Positions 11,901 to 24,453 of a stretch of DNA of 64,000 nt are shown one piece after another (the first letter of the stretch is position 1; every line of letters begins with the position of its first letter). The DNA is from Pseudopyrenochaeta lycopersici (Eukaryota > Ascomycota > Dothideomycetes > Pleosporales > Pseudopyrenochaetaceae). The position numbers were made by a program, and so were the translations under genes. The notes beneath the pieces are model-generated. The model was given only the letters and a program-made list of their open reading frames with translations, was not told where the DNA came from and did not search any database. Where the stretch lies: contig NHZP01000001.1 of assembly GCA_003313425.1 (NCBI GenBank), forward strand, positions 558,001-622,000, read 5' to 3'.

Positions 11901-13874
11901 CAGGAATCAATATCGGCTCCTTGAAGCCGTTGGTCTTCTCGAGAAAGTCGCCGGTGATGAGCTCTGGGGGCATGCGGGCAAAGGTCTCGGGGGTAAAATC
12001 AATGTCCCCATTTTTGAAAGCGGCAATGTAGTGGTGCTCGGGATTGTCGTCAGAAGTCTTGAGAACGCCCTCGTTCAGGCCGGCATAGTCAACAGTTGTG
12101 TGGGCTCTGACGGATTTACGAACCTCTGGACCAGATTAGAACTGTAACCCCAATGTGCGTCGGTAGACCTACTCGTGGTGTCGCCAAACTTGGGTCTACA
12201 CGGCTCGCAATAAAATTTGTTTACGTCTCGTACCTCGCGCTCGCTGTTGAATCCAGCGCAGGCGTAGTGGTACCACTCCTTGCAGCCGTCGCAACCAATC
12301 CATTGCTCGCCGTCGCCGACTTTGATGCCTGAGTCTGATGACTTGCAAGCGGCACATATAAGGTCTGGCTGCTCGGCGGGGCTCTTTTTGGGGGGGCGGC
12401 GAAGTTGCTCGGCCGGCGCTGGCCCGGGTTGCTGGCTAGCCGGGGGAAGAGACTGGGCGCGTATTTGGGCAGAGAAAGAGTCCACGCTCGGCAATGGCGG
12501 AGCTGATATTGAGAACGAGTGGCGACGGGCTTGCGAGGTTGGTTCGTGCATTGGCTCAGTCATGTGCGATTGATGGACATGGCGCTCTGCTGATGGGGCG
12601 GCAGCAGGCTGCTCCGCGGGAAGGCTCTGCGGCGATTGGAGCTGATCTGGAGCCCCAGAATTGTTCGCAGCTGACGCGCTCTTCGGCTTTGGAGTCGACT
12701 TTTTCCGCTTACTGGTAGACGGGGTGCCACGGGGGCCACGCGGCTTGCCCTTTGGCCAACCTTGGTGCTTCTTTGGCTTTGGGTCCTCAACGGCTAGGGA
12801 TTCCTGCATTGCAAGCTGCGGCGCCGCGCCGGTGGGCTCTTCGGGCGGCGTGTGTGTCTGGGCAGCCGAGGCGGTCTCGAGTGGGTCGGAGTGGTCGAAG
12901 GGGAGACTAGCAGGAGCTTGCACGTGCTGGAGTAAGTGCCTGACAGGCTGGTGCTGGAGCAAGTGGTTGGTAGGCTGGTGCTGGAGCAGGTGATTGGCAA
13001 GCTGCGGCGCTTGAGGATATGGTTTGGGGGGCTCGCGGAGTTGCTGCGGTTGCTGCGAAGCTTGGTCGGCGGGTGGTGGTGGTGGTGGTGGGTATGAAAC
13101 ACTCCACCGCTTTGCAGTCGAGGGCGGTGATTGCGCAGTGTGGGCCGAGACATTGAAAAAGTCCAGCAGCAATTGGGCGTCCGAGAGCCTGTCGGTGCCG
13201 CCCTCGCTCTGGTGTGAGGCAGCTGCGCGGGCGTCCTGATACATGCGCAGGCCGCTGTCCATCATCTGCTCGACGTTGTAGGACCAGCCTGGAATGTGGC
13301 TGGTGGCCGGCCGCGACTGGGGCTGCCCGTACGGCGGCGAGGCAAACAGCTCAGAGCGCGCTCGCTTGGCCGGACGCTCGTTGTACGAGTAGCCGGCATC
13401 CCGTGGGTACGTGTGTTTTGCAGCGCGCTGGGCCGCGGGCTGGGCCGCGGTTGCAGGCGAGGTCGCTGCGTGTGTTTTGCGGCGCGCGGGCTCGACATGT
13501 GCTGGGCTCTTCGGCTGCCATGTCATGGCGGCGTCGGCCAGGGCATCAATGGGCGATGCCAGCGCCCGCGAGAAGGGCGGAAGTGGTTGCGGGAGCGGAG
13601 CGGAGCGCAGGGGCGGGTCGAATGCGACGGCGGGCGAGGCCAGCTGCAGCTGTGTGCGGCCGCGCTCTCCAGAGCCCAGGCCTGTGGCCGCAGTGCCATT
13701 GGCGTGTGTGCTGCCGTAGGGTGTCGGCGGCGCGGTGCTGGCCGCGGGGTGTGCTATCGAGGGCTCTGTCGGCGGCAGGACGGGCGACAGCGGTTCGTAG
13801 ACGGGCGGCGGGGGCGTGGCGGCGCGCGCCGGAGCTTGCCTATACTGCGCCTTGAAGGAAGATATCCGCCGCAT
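8984..13874 (-). CDS. jhd1: JmjC histone demethylase with PHD finger (JHD1/KDM2 type)
   Basis: Exons 13874-12173, 12125-10072 and 10006-8984 encode about 1592 residues; introns are 47 and 65 bp. A long Pro/Gln/Ala-rich N-terminus is followed by a PHD finger (about 508-562) with the C4-H-C3 pattern C-A-A-C, C-D-G-C, W-Y-H-Y-A-C and F-Y-C-E-P-C. The JmjC domain follows, with iron ligands H804-x-D806 (F-H-I-D-F-G-G) and H876 (G-W-I-H-A-V-W), so the active site looks intact. Family members remove methyl groups from H3K36. Two Cys motifs of the form C-x2-C-R-K-x-x-x-R-C lie C-terminal, the second assembled only by splicing exons 2 and 3. The tail is Ser/Pro-rich. It would be a nuclear chromatin regulator. 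The GC-rich 5' part makes the start site less certain. Confidence 0.9.
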
Positions 13875-14664
13875 CGTGCTGGCGTGCGCGGAGGGCGGTG
13901 GTGGTGGCTGCGGAGGTGTCGCGCCGTCTGGCGTCTCAGAGGGGAGCTACGGGGCGGCGGCGCGGTGCGAGTGGGCGGCGCAGGCGGACGCGGGCATGTC
14001 CTGAGTCGAAGCGGCCACGGCGCGGCGAGGTATGAGCGAGTGTCGGGGGCGAGGGGGCGAGGGCGAGGGTGTGCGGTGGGAGCGGTGGGTGGTGGAGGAG
14101 AGGGTGCGGAGGTTTTGGTGTGGGGAATCTGATTGGGAATGTCAACGTCGAGCCAGGACCATTGCCGTGCACGGCGGAATCAGACTCGGCGGCGGAGCCA
14201 GCGCGCAACGGCGGACAGATGCGGTGGGTTGACGGAGCGTTGCGAGGGCAGTGCCTGTGGTGCGCAGTGCGAGGACGTTGGGGACGAGTCCGCAAGCCGC
14301 GCGATTCGCTGCAGCAACCGTCTCCGAGTGGTGCTCGACGGCTTTGGTGATGCTACAGCATTGCCGTGCACCTCCCAATTGCTCTATAATATTGCAGTAT
14401 GGCATTGCAGTGCCGTATTTCGACATGAAATTGCTGCACAATAACTCCTGCATAATGCCTCCGCTGCTTGCAGTCGTCGTTGTCGTCGCCGCCGCCGGTC
14501 CATCCAACCCCCACGTGACCATACGCCAAGGCCGCCGTTGCGCAGGGCTTGGGCCATGGCCATGGCTGTCCCGCATCTTCACCATCTCGTCTACCACCCC
14601 CCGCCGCCTTTCCGCCCGCCTACCCAGCAGCACGTCCATCGCCGTCCCCCACTGTCGCCAAAGT
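13875..14664. other. GC-rich divergent promoter region, JHD1/SF3B6
   Basis: About 790 bp between divergent starts. The JHD1 side is strongly GC-rich and carries overlapping frames on both strands. Near 14380-14410 the phrase ATTGCAGT recurs, once followed by ATGGC and once by GCCGT. No coding signal was accepted. Confidence 0.4.
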
Positions 14665-15251
14665 ATGAGTAGAGGCGGCAAGCTTGCTCCAGAGGTCAAT
14701 CGGTACGTCCGCCCCGTGCGCCACCCACGGCTACCCGGCCACCTCGCACCACCTCCGCTAACCCGTCTGTTCTCAATAGAGCTCTCTTCGTAAAGAACTT
14801 GAGGTCTGTATCTGCCCGCAAACACACCCCCGCCTCGCCCGCTAATGCCTCGCCAGCTTCAACGTCACACCAGAAGAATTGTTCGATCTCTTTGGCAAGT
14901 TCGGCCCTGTGCGGTACGTCGTCCTTCCCTCCTTCTCTTCTCCTACTCCTGGCTCCGCTAATGCTTCCCAGCCAAATTCGCCAGGGCATTGCCAACAACA
15001 CCAAGGGCACCGCTTTTGTCGTCTATGAAGACGTCATGGACGCCAAATCAGCCTGTGACAAGCTAAACGGCTTCAACTTCCAGAACCGCTATCTCGTTGG
15101 TACGCTCTCTGTGCTGTCGTGTGCGACATTCCCCGAGCTGACAATTCCAGTATTATATCACCAGCCAGATAAGATGATCAAGGCAGCGAATGATCTCGCC
15201 GAGCGCCAGGAAAACTTAGAAAAGCTCAAGAAACAACACGGCATTGATTAG
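14665..15251 (+). CDS. SF3B6: Splicing factor 3B subunit 6 (p14)
   Basis: Five exons, 14665-14702, 14780-14803, 14857-14913, 14972-15099 and 15151-15251, encode 115 residues, matching the 114-125 residues usual for p14. Exon 2 is only 24 nt. The RRM has RNP2 as A-L-F-V-K-N-L-S-F (about 14-22) and RNP1 as K-G-T-A-F-V-V-Y. The C-terminus V-L-Y-H-Q-P-D-K is diagnostic for SF3B6. In U2 snRNP this protein sits by the branch-site adenosine and binds SF3B1. Four introns in a 348-nt CDS is a high density, and no single open frame reveals the gene. It is divergent from JHD1. Confidence 0.95.
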
Positions 15252-16307
15252 GGTTGCGCGAGGCCCCAGGGAACGGTGATATCGCGCGAGCGAGATATTG
15301 AAAAGAATCCTGTGGGCCTCAAGACTGATAGCGTAATCTCAACACGCTCTTCGAGCCGCGGAGGCGATATGCGCACTTCGACAACGAGCTCAATAACGGC
15401 AGCGAAAATTAACCTTGTTTCAAGAGAGACCGCGACTACCGCCTGCCGCAACTGCGACTGGCACACTGTCAAGCAATCCTTGAAAGGGTTATGGAAGTCG
15501 GCACACGGATCGGCGTTGAAGAGGTCATGACACATTCATGAACCATGACGGATTGCTACATTTTACTGCTTTGAGGTCATTATAGCTAAGAGAGCTTCGG
15601 CGGATAATTGGCTTGGGTCTATCTAGGATGTACCGATGTGTCGGATCTCCCTTTTTTTTATACATCGGACCGACCGCAAACAGCGTCAAATGGCCGATTC
15701 ATACAATTTTATGAGCTTCTTCTTTCCATTCTCTTCCGACGTACCGGAGCCGTGACCTCACTTCGCTTGATTCATGACCAGATCCAACACCACAGCCTAA
15801 GCACACTTTGACAACAGTAACTCTTCATGGCCCAATGGCCGTTAGCCGTGTTGGTCGTGCAAAGCAGTACTTGGTCGAAGAACGACATCACCTAACCAAT
15901 CAACGAAAGCGTAGCTCAGAATACAAACGAGGCTTAGCCTGAATCGTTAGTGTGATTTCCATGTTCAATCATCCCTCCTGCTGACCAACCGGTCATGTGT
16001 TGGCGAAATCCGTTTTAGATTACACAGAACACAAAATTGCCACGCAGCTGCTTCACTGCGATACGGGATCAGGTTGCGTCTTCCTGCTCACGGCCTTGCC
16101 AATGACAGTTTCCACCCATCTCCTATGCTAAACCCACGATTGCTACATTCACGACCAACGCAGCAATTTTAGACAACGTCAATTGTGAGGGGTATCATGT
16201 CCTTCTCTAATAACCTATATTCACAAACGCCATACTTTATGCTCGGTTTTCCCTTCCCAAACACCCTGAAATGCTCAGAACTCTCTTGTTGATGCTATCC
16301 ACTCAGA
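15252..16307. other. Convergent intergenic SF3B6/UTP20
   Basis: About 1 kb with only short frames on both strands. A T8 run at about 15650 is the only homopolymer of note. I see no gene. Confidence 0.45.
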
Positions 16308-19300
16308 TCACCACCCCCGTCTCCGCCCCTGGTGCTCGAGACCCTTTTCCTTCCTCTTAACCTTCTTTATGACATTTCTTCTTCTCTTCTCTTTTCCCCA
16401 TCTCTCCGGATTTGCAACTGCCTCGACCTTCCTCTTTCTCCTCCTCTCATCTCGTCTCTCTCTGACAGCTCTCTGCACATTGCTCATTATTTTCAAATAC
16501 TCTTGCGTCCCCATGCGTTTCTGGAGCGTATTCATGATTTCGCGCGCCTTGTCGATCAACAATTTGTAGGCATCGTTGGGTTCGTTCACCGTTGTGACTT
16601 GGGTGAATGCGCGAGGAACCGTTGTCGCAGGGTCGACCATGGTATTTAATGTAGAAAGGACATGGGGAAGTGAGGTGGCAAGTGGCTCAAGCGGAAACTT
16701 GGCAGCGATGGTTTCCAGAAGGTTCATAGTAGCGCTTTTGGCGTTCAGAGAGCTTGTGTCGCGACGCACGATGCCTGAGAGGCGTATTATGAGTCGGTGA
16801 ATTGCGGCAGGATGAGCTGCATTCGCCTGCTTCGATTTTGCAATTCCAGATGGAGGCGAAGAAGCCTCAGAGCCATCATCGGAAGGAGCAACATCACTTT
16901 GTGCAGCTCCTTCATCTTCAGGCACAACATCGTCAACCTCCTCTCCATCCTCGCCAATCTTTTGCCATTGCCATTTAGCCCCGTTGACAGCCAGGCATCG
17001 CGCTAGAAATGCGATATTCTTCACACTTTGCATGCAGAGCTGCTCCGTGACGTTCGGATTCAGCAAGTTTTTCAAGAAAGTGTTGCTCAACTGGATCATG
17101 CTCTGCTCCGCGAACTGCAGACCACCAGATCCCTCTAGGGGTAATGCGTCAAGGCCAGTGTCCTTATTGGAAACACCGAGATGGGCGAAATAAGTTCCAA
17201 TCAACTCTGCAGCTTTGAGCTTAACCCACGCGTGGGGATAAGATGTGCTGGCCTGTATTGCGGTCCACAGACTGTCTTTGCTTGATGAAAGCATGATATT
17301 TGTATACTTCTTGCAGACTTTGGAGAGAAGCGCAAGCGAGTAGTATAGTAATTCCCAGTCCTCTCCGTGGCGTCGTGTCAGACACTCGTCTATCGTCGCG
17401 TCCAACCGATCTAGGACAAACGACAGTTCTTTTGGAGCGTCTTCGACCTCTAAAGACTCGAAGTAGAGGCCCCAACACTGGATGCTAAGTCGTTTCAGCC
17501 CTACATTCTCGTCTTGCTCCAGCCAATCTTTGAGGTCCATCGCAAAACTCTGTAGCCTCCTGTCGCTTGCATGTTGAAAGAGCCTTTTGACAAGCAAGCT
17601 GGCCAGCTCCCGACATTTACTAGAGTCGTCATTCGCCAGTGTATTGACCAAAGGGAGGAAAATCATTCCATGATGCTCATATTGAGCTTTCTCTGGGAAC
17701 CTCGGTAGAGCCTTGGTGATGATAAGATCCAAGGCATCCATGACCGACTGTCTGCCTTCAACATGCTCGTACCGCAAGTTCTTCAGTAGAAAATCCATCT
17801 GCTTCTTGAAACGTTTTTCGGTCTGTGTGTATGATGTTAGGAATTGAAAGTAGTGGTTGCGGGCAACATCTCGGGCGGATTTTGTCTGGTTGGTGATCAT
17901 CATCTGCGCGACCTTGTCCATAGCCTCGTACATCTCAGGGACATCAAAATGACGGCTCATGACAGCTTTGAGGAAGCCAAAGGTAACACCTGAGCGGTCA
18001 GGCTCATCTAGATCGGGAAGAATGCGCTTGAGGAGGTGACCGACGTCTCGCTCTTTGACCTCAACGTTCGGCCTTTCGCGAAGCACAGCAGATATAAGCT
18101 TTAAAGAAGCCTGGGCAAGCTCGGTATTGGACGAGAGCGCGCCCTTGATCGCGCGCATTGCTTCATCGATGTATACAGGGCAATTGTTGTCCAGCTCTGC
18201 CATTGGTACTTTGATGATCGTTGTGAGAAGGCGAACAGCCGACACTTGTACTTCTTCCTGTCCTTGCACCATGGCATCGCCTATGATTGGCAGAAAACCA
18301 GCTAAGTTCTGAGAAGTCTGGAGCTCGTCATGCTTTCGCAACACTGTTCGGAGAATATCTAAACCGAATCGGATCATTTTGTAGAGATGAGAAGATGTTG
18401 AAAGGCGAGCGCCCGATTTGGCGGCTCCTCTGTTGTTGACCAGGTATCGCTTATGCTTCGAGTCGATGTTAGTCTTTATATCGGTAGTCGTATTCGCGGC
18501 ATACACTTCGTTAATAAGCTCATAGCAAAATACCAGTATGTCTCTACTATTGACTGTTGCGTTCTGGAGAACGCCAAGCCCAATGCGTCGAAGCAGCTCG
18601 TCAATCTTTTGCACCATTCTCGCATTCAGCTTTTCGGCAAGCAGAGACCTAATGGGAATGACGAGCTTGATAATATGCGCAGGAGTAGCTGACCGCGCTA
18701 CTATGTCCATGGAGTCAAAGCTCTTGCTGCTTTTCACCTCCTTCATTTTGCTAATGTATTCTTCAGCATCCTTTTCTTGTCCCGTGATGCCGAAAGTGTC
18801 GTCCATGACAACGTCAACGATATCTGCAAGGCAATAGTCAAGATCGCCCGGTTTCATCTGCTCCGCCAATTTGACCAGGATATGATGAAGAGTGAACGAG
18901 AGAACATGGAGTTGGTAACCGCGCTGAAGAGCTGTCCGTAGAGCCTTGAGAATGAAGCCCAAATAGCCTGGTCCCATAAGCACAGCAATATCACTAAGCG
19001 TATTTCTCGACATATCCCTGCTTTCCTGTGCGCGACTCTTCAAAATATAGCAAATGTCCAAAAGAACAGCGGGCAAACGTGTCTCGATCTCAAGTGGCGG
19101 AAGTACGAGGAGCACTTTGGTAACTGCAATAGCGATTGGCACTCGTAGGCTGACCGTTGCATCGTCTTTTTTGTGCAGAAAATTAGTCAAGTCAGGCAGG
19201 AAATGGTTAATCAGATCGTGAGTCAACTTCTCCTGTTGTGGAAGCGTCTTTGTGAGCGTTGACAGGATCATCTCAACTTCCATCGCTTCAGTAGGCACCT

Positions 19301-22300
19301 TAGGTTCAGGGTCATTGAGGCCACTTTGCACGAGGCTCGCCGCATCAATATAACCCTTAGCGCGTCCCGCTCGGTTCAAGCCATCCATCAAACCGGCAAT
19401 GAGTTTGATGATGGGCCTCTGCATGTCTTCTTTACTTGTCAAATAAGTAATGTACCTCCTGAGCAAAGACCGAAACTGCGGCCATTCCAGTCCCTCAGTC
19501 AGAGCTGTGAGTGTTTTGATTGTCTCTCCTAGAAGACTGTCGGCACCTTCATCGTCGGCTTTATTGAAGACAAAGTGTTCAAGGAGCGGTATCAGAATAT
19601 GATAAATGTTCCCACCCCGAAGACTTGAAGCATTAGCGGCAAGACGGCGCAGAGCCCTCAATCTACGATGACCCTGGATGTGCAAAATATTGCTAAAGAA
19701 TGAAGCCTCCTCGTCTTCCGAAAGCAGGATGTAAAGATCGCCCACGGAGGTCCAACCATGATGCGTCTTTACCAGGTGCTCAAGAACAGCTAGAAACTCT
19801 ACTCGGACGAGCTCAGATGTCGCTCGCATGCCACGTTGAATGCCAGGTAGGAGCGCTGCTAAGATGAAGTCCTTAAACTCGTCGCTCGCTGAAACCTCTA
19901 TGAAGCGGCGAAGAGACAACGATGCATTGACCCGGATGCTGAGCTCATCGTTGTCGTTGATAAGATAAAGCATATTGTACGCCAACGGCTTCCATTGCAG
20001 AATCGAGTATGAACGAAAGTCATTTTCATTGATCACGTTGAAGGCTCGTGAACGGCGCTCAAAGTCAGGTTCGTCCAATCGCCCTTTCGCAAAGGAGTTC
20101 AGATCATGACACAGATTTGCAACTGCAACGAGATCCTCTTGTGTGTCGGAAAGATCCTGAAGAATATCGCAAAGGATATGTCTCGCTGTGCGATCTTGAA
20201 CAAAAGCAAATATGGGGCAGACGGCATTGTAAATAGTGTCAAAGAGCGTGTTGAGGCTCTGACTGTCGCAGCGTTTGATGAATTCATGGAGTATTTTAAA
20301 TAGGCCAAGCTTCGTCCGAGGATTGACGCGTTTCGATGGCTGGCGAAGGAGGAATGTGGCAATCTCAATCATACTGCGGGACTCAGTAGAACCAACCACG
20401 TTAGGGGCCAAGTCTGCGATTGTCTGAACCCCAGACTCGAGTAACTCCTTGCTTGGGCTTTGCTGGAGAAGGTTGGCCACTCGATTTAAAATCGCACTAG
20501 AATATGGCTGAATCAGGTCTGTATGGATGCGGTTTTGGAGGAGCTTCGTTTCAGTTGTTGATTCGTCATGAGTGACTACAAGAGAGATGATGTTTCGAAG
20601 AATGTCATCCAAAATGAAGCATTTGACCTCGTCCTTGGCTGATTGAACTTCTAGACAATCGATGACCTTGTTCAGAATATTTCGATTGTAATCGACTAGA
20701 AATGGAGCTGTGAGCAGAGATTTTGACCATGCTGCGCACAATCGAAGCAGCCCAGATACAGACTGAGCTGTCTCAATAGGCAACTGCTCAAGCCTAGGTT
20801 CGATAAGTTCCTTAACGATTGCTGGTATGTATGACTTCCAAGCAAACTCTGAGCAACTCTCGAATAGCCTACCCAGGATCTGTAAGCCACGCTGACGGAT
20901 GGTCTTCAGCAACGACATCTTCAAAGTTCGATCCGCCTCAGCCTCCCCTTCGGTAATTGACGTCAAATCTCGTGATGCTTTGATGGCACAGTATAGAAGT
21001 GGGTCAACAACCGTCACCGTGAAGGGTGCGAAGGTGGCTTGAAACGTGCTCAGCAGGTCATCAAGTAAGTTCAGCATCCCCACCTGTTTGCGGGTGTCCA
21101 CGAGATCTGCCTGCAACGTATCTTCGCTTAATGATATTCTGCTCAGAGGTCCGAATGCAATATTCAGGAATTGATGGATGGCCTTATCTCCGAATGTGTT
21201 CTTCAATCCGACGAACACAGACTTCCTCTTATTCTCAAGCCCGCGTTTTCCTGCGATAACTTTGCCGTAAAGTAGGCGAAGGACAACGGGAAGCACTTGC
21301 TCCAGATCTCCATTCTGAATCTTGCCCTCGCTCAGGAACAAGGGTAATTCATCTCGGAATCGAGCATCATCGAGCAAGTTGAACAAATGATCCTGGTAAG
21401 GCATTACGGCAGAATCTTTCCAAGTCAAAAGTGCCTTGAGAGCGGCCTTTTGGATGTCGACATCACCGTTGCTCAATAGGGCGAGCAATGCTTCCTGTAC
21501 TTCGTTGGTGCGATATAATACCTTTGGGTTGGTGAATTTGGAAAAGACAGCCAGCATTGCTTTCTGGTCCTTCCTCGCCCAGCGTTGTTGCGACCCGTGT
21601 GAGACCTCTCCAAAAGCCCCAACCCAATCCTCATCCTCAGGCTGCGGTGTTGGGTGGTCTAAAGCCCAGTCGAGCAGAACAGGAACGAGGAGGCGTGAGC
21701 GTTTCTCGGCTACCTGCGGCAATGTATTCAAAAATCTGAGGGCTTGGGTCCGGCTGAAAGAGTTGTAGAAGGGTACGGTGATGTGCTGCTCCTCAAACAT
21801 TTTCTCTAGCTGACCCTCTACGTTCTCTGAGCGAGTTTGGATAGTTTTTACCTGCTCCCGTAGCTCAACTAGGTTGGTGCAATCAAATTCGCTCACATAA
21901 CGTCGCTGTGAAGAAGCTACTTCAATAGCAGTGGCAGCACTTGCATGCATGTCTTGCGAACTCAACCATTCGAAAGTGATATGGGTCACAAATCCTTCTC
22001 CTTCTCTCGTGTCACATATTGCCTTCAGTGCTGAGCAGGCATTGTCCCACACAGAAGCTAATCGGACGTGCAGAAGGCCGAAGCAAAACGCGGGTATTGC
22101 TGCTCCTATCCAATCGTCGGCGCAAATCGCAGGATATAGTTTTGCAACCTGTCCTATGCGCATCGCAACAGATCGTTGATTTTCGAGGTTCAAGGGCGTT
22201 TGCTCGATCAGTGTCGCAATTGAGATGATGTTCCGAGATTCTTCGTTCTGCCCGGCGATTATGTTCAGGATGAAGAGGGCTGTAAGCCGCATATCGTGCG

Positions 22301-24293
22301 ATGGTGACCCCAAGCAGTGCATAATTGCTCCCTTCAATAATTCCATGTGTGGTCCGATCGTTGAAAGTTGTGCGTTCTCTCGCTGCAAGAGGGCAAGCAT
22401 TGCGCGCCAAAAAATCAAGGAATTCCCGTAAACAGGTGTTGCTTCGCAAAGAGCAGGCCATAAGCTCGCTACAGCTTCACTTCCGTTGATCTCCTCGATT
22501 AAATATTGGAATCCGTTGCCGGTTGCAAACTTATCGATCATTCGTACCGCAGCTTGGTCATTGACCATGACCGAGTGTTCTGTCAATTCTCGGAGGCAAC
22601 GCCGTACAGTTTGCGGCTGGTCTTGATGGATCCGAAGAATGCGTAGTGCGTTCAACAAACCATTGCAATAGTATGTCTTGTCCAAGCCATCGTCGATCTC
22701 TGTTGAGGATCTAAGACTTTCGAAGGTGAGATTCCAAAGCGCTTGCCAACCGTCTGAAGGTTGCAATTCGTCAACGGACAGCGTACCGCTGTGGTATAAT
22801 TGAGGAAGGATAGCACAGATTTCAGGGCCGTGTTCGTGCGCTTTCTGCGCAATGAACCTAATACAGTGAGTGAAAAACTCGAATTGGGATCGATATGGGT
22901 TTTACCTCTTGAAGTATGGCAGTAGCAACGTCCGAAACCTGGCAGCACCTAAATGGGCAAACAGAGTGCAGAAGGGCAGAAAAAAATCTTCCCAACGGCC
23001 CCGAGTCAAGGTTTCGAACAGCTTCTCATGCGGAATCGCCGCGTTCAAATCACAATACTGAAATACAACAGATATTGCCGAGAGGAGCTCCCAGGCAATA
23101 GCGGGATCGAGCTCAGTCAATTCGTTTGTTGAGTCGAGTAAGTAGCCGAGAAATATTAGGATCAGCTTCCAGTCGTTGATGCGTTCGCCGTGCCTCACGC
23201 CGCACACTACGAAGACAAGACGCGACGACAGTCGTAGGTGATGCACATCGGACGACTGAGATTTTACTTGTGCAAGGATAACCTCCAGTAGCGGTTGGAA
23301 ATTTTCGGCATCTGAGTGATGGATAGAAGCGATAATAACGCCGGTGAGAACACGCTCGAGAGGTGGGCTGCGGAGGTGAACATGCTCTTCATTGTACATC
23401 TCTGTCAGCATCTCCTGCAGGATCGACGTGGCGCTCGAATGGAAGCCTTGTTGCACTCCTTTCAGCGAGTCTGTCAAGAGGTACATGAGACCCTGCTCGA
23501 ACTCAGAGTTCTCGAAATCCTCCTTGTCCTTTAGCTGTTCCGATATATGCCTAACAATTAGTTTGAGTGGCATTCGATCTCTGTGATATCCGGTGCCCGC
23601 TTTGCGGATGAGGAAACTGAGCGACTCAGCCGCGAAGCGCGATACAAAAGCCTTTTGGTGCTCTCGTCCGAGGAGAGGGGACATGAGATCGAAGACTGGC
23701 CTCAAATCCGGTACCAGAAGTCGCGACAGGTACTTGAAAAGCCATGCCAGACATCCAAAGCTCCATTCTATGACTTCCACGTCTGGGTGTGTAGCTGCCA
23801 GCTGTGACACAGTCTTTACAGCCCTCTCGAAGTACTTTTCAAACTTTTCGCCCAGGTCATGCGCCAGATGAGCTAGGAGACTGAGTAGTGGCTCCTCGCT
23901 GAATTTCTCGCCCTTCTCGATATATTCTACCAACATCTCGAGGATACGGTCACTGTGGTGGAGGACTTGTGGAAGGCTGTCGCAGAGTGGCGCAACTTTG
24001 CGGGCAAAGCTGGTGAAGGCCTCTGACATGTTGAGCTCTCGCCATTCCAGAAATGAGTCCTTGAAGTACGAAAAGGCGGTGTCGAGTTCGGCATCGTCGA
24101 GAATGGTGCTGCGACCGCGGCGAACGGGATCGATCTTGAGCTGGGTAATGCGCTCGGAGAAGCCTTTGAACACATGATTCCGGGTGGATTCGGTGCCGCC
24201 TTTGACTCGTTTTGGGGCACGCAATTTCACATTGTGCTTTGCGCCTGGCTTCAAAGCTAATTTTGGAGCTAGACCTCGCGACATAGCTGCCAT
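16308..24293 (-). CDS. UTP20: U3 snoRNP protein UTP20 (small-subunit processome, HEAT-repeat scaffold)
   Basis: Exons 24293-22906 and 22857-16308 encode about 2645 residues, slightly longer than yeast UTP20 (about 2500). The 48-bp intron (GTAAAA...ATTAG) joins P-Y-F-K-R to F-I-A-Q-K-A-H. The protein is an almost continuous array of helical HEAT-like repeats, with the N-terminal DRIM region (A-P-K-R-V-K-G-G onward) and a C-terminal highly basic tail (R-R-K-R-K and K-V-K-R-K-E-K) that looks nucleolar or RNA-binding. UTP20 is a late component of the 90S pre-ribosome needed for cleavages producing 18S rRNA. A second in-frame ATG lies 9 nt downstream. It is divergent from the CWF19-like gene across about 160 bp. 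Confidence 0.94.
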
Positions 24294-24453
24294 GGTGTGA
24301 GTGTAGTAAAGTCTGCGTGAAGTGTTTGTCTTCGCTCAGTTGCTCCACTAAATTTTTGGTTTGCCAAGAGTTCGGGCATGCCGCACAGATCTCGACCACC
24401 AATCACCCCAAGCCAAACATCACAAAAACATCGCAAACCTTTCTCCACTCAAA

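Noticed and set aside
13214..14132. Long plus-strand frames antisense to JHD1 exon 1
   Set aside because: They are mirror frames of a GC-rich Pro/Gln/Ala-rich exon and mostly Arg/Gly/Ala composition, typical of antisense shadows.
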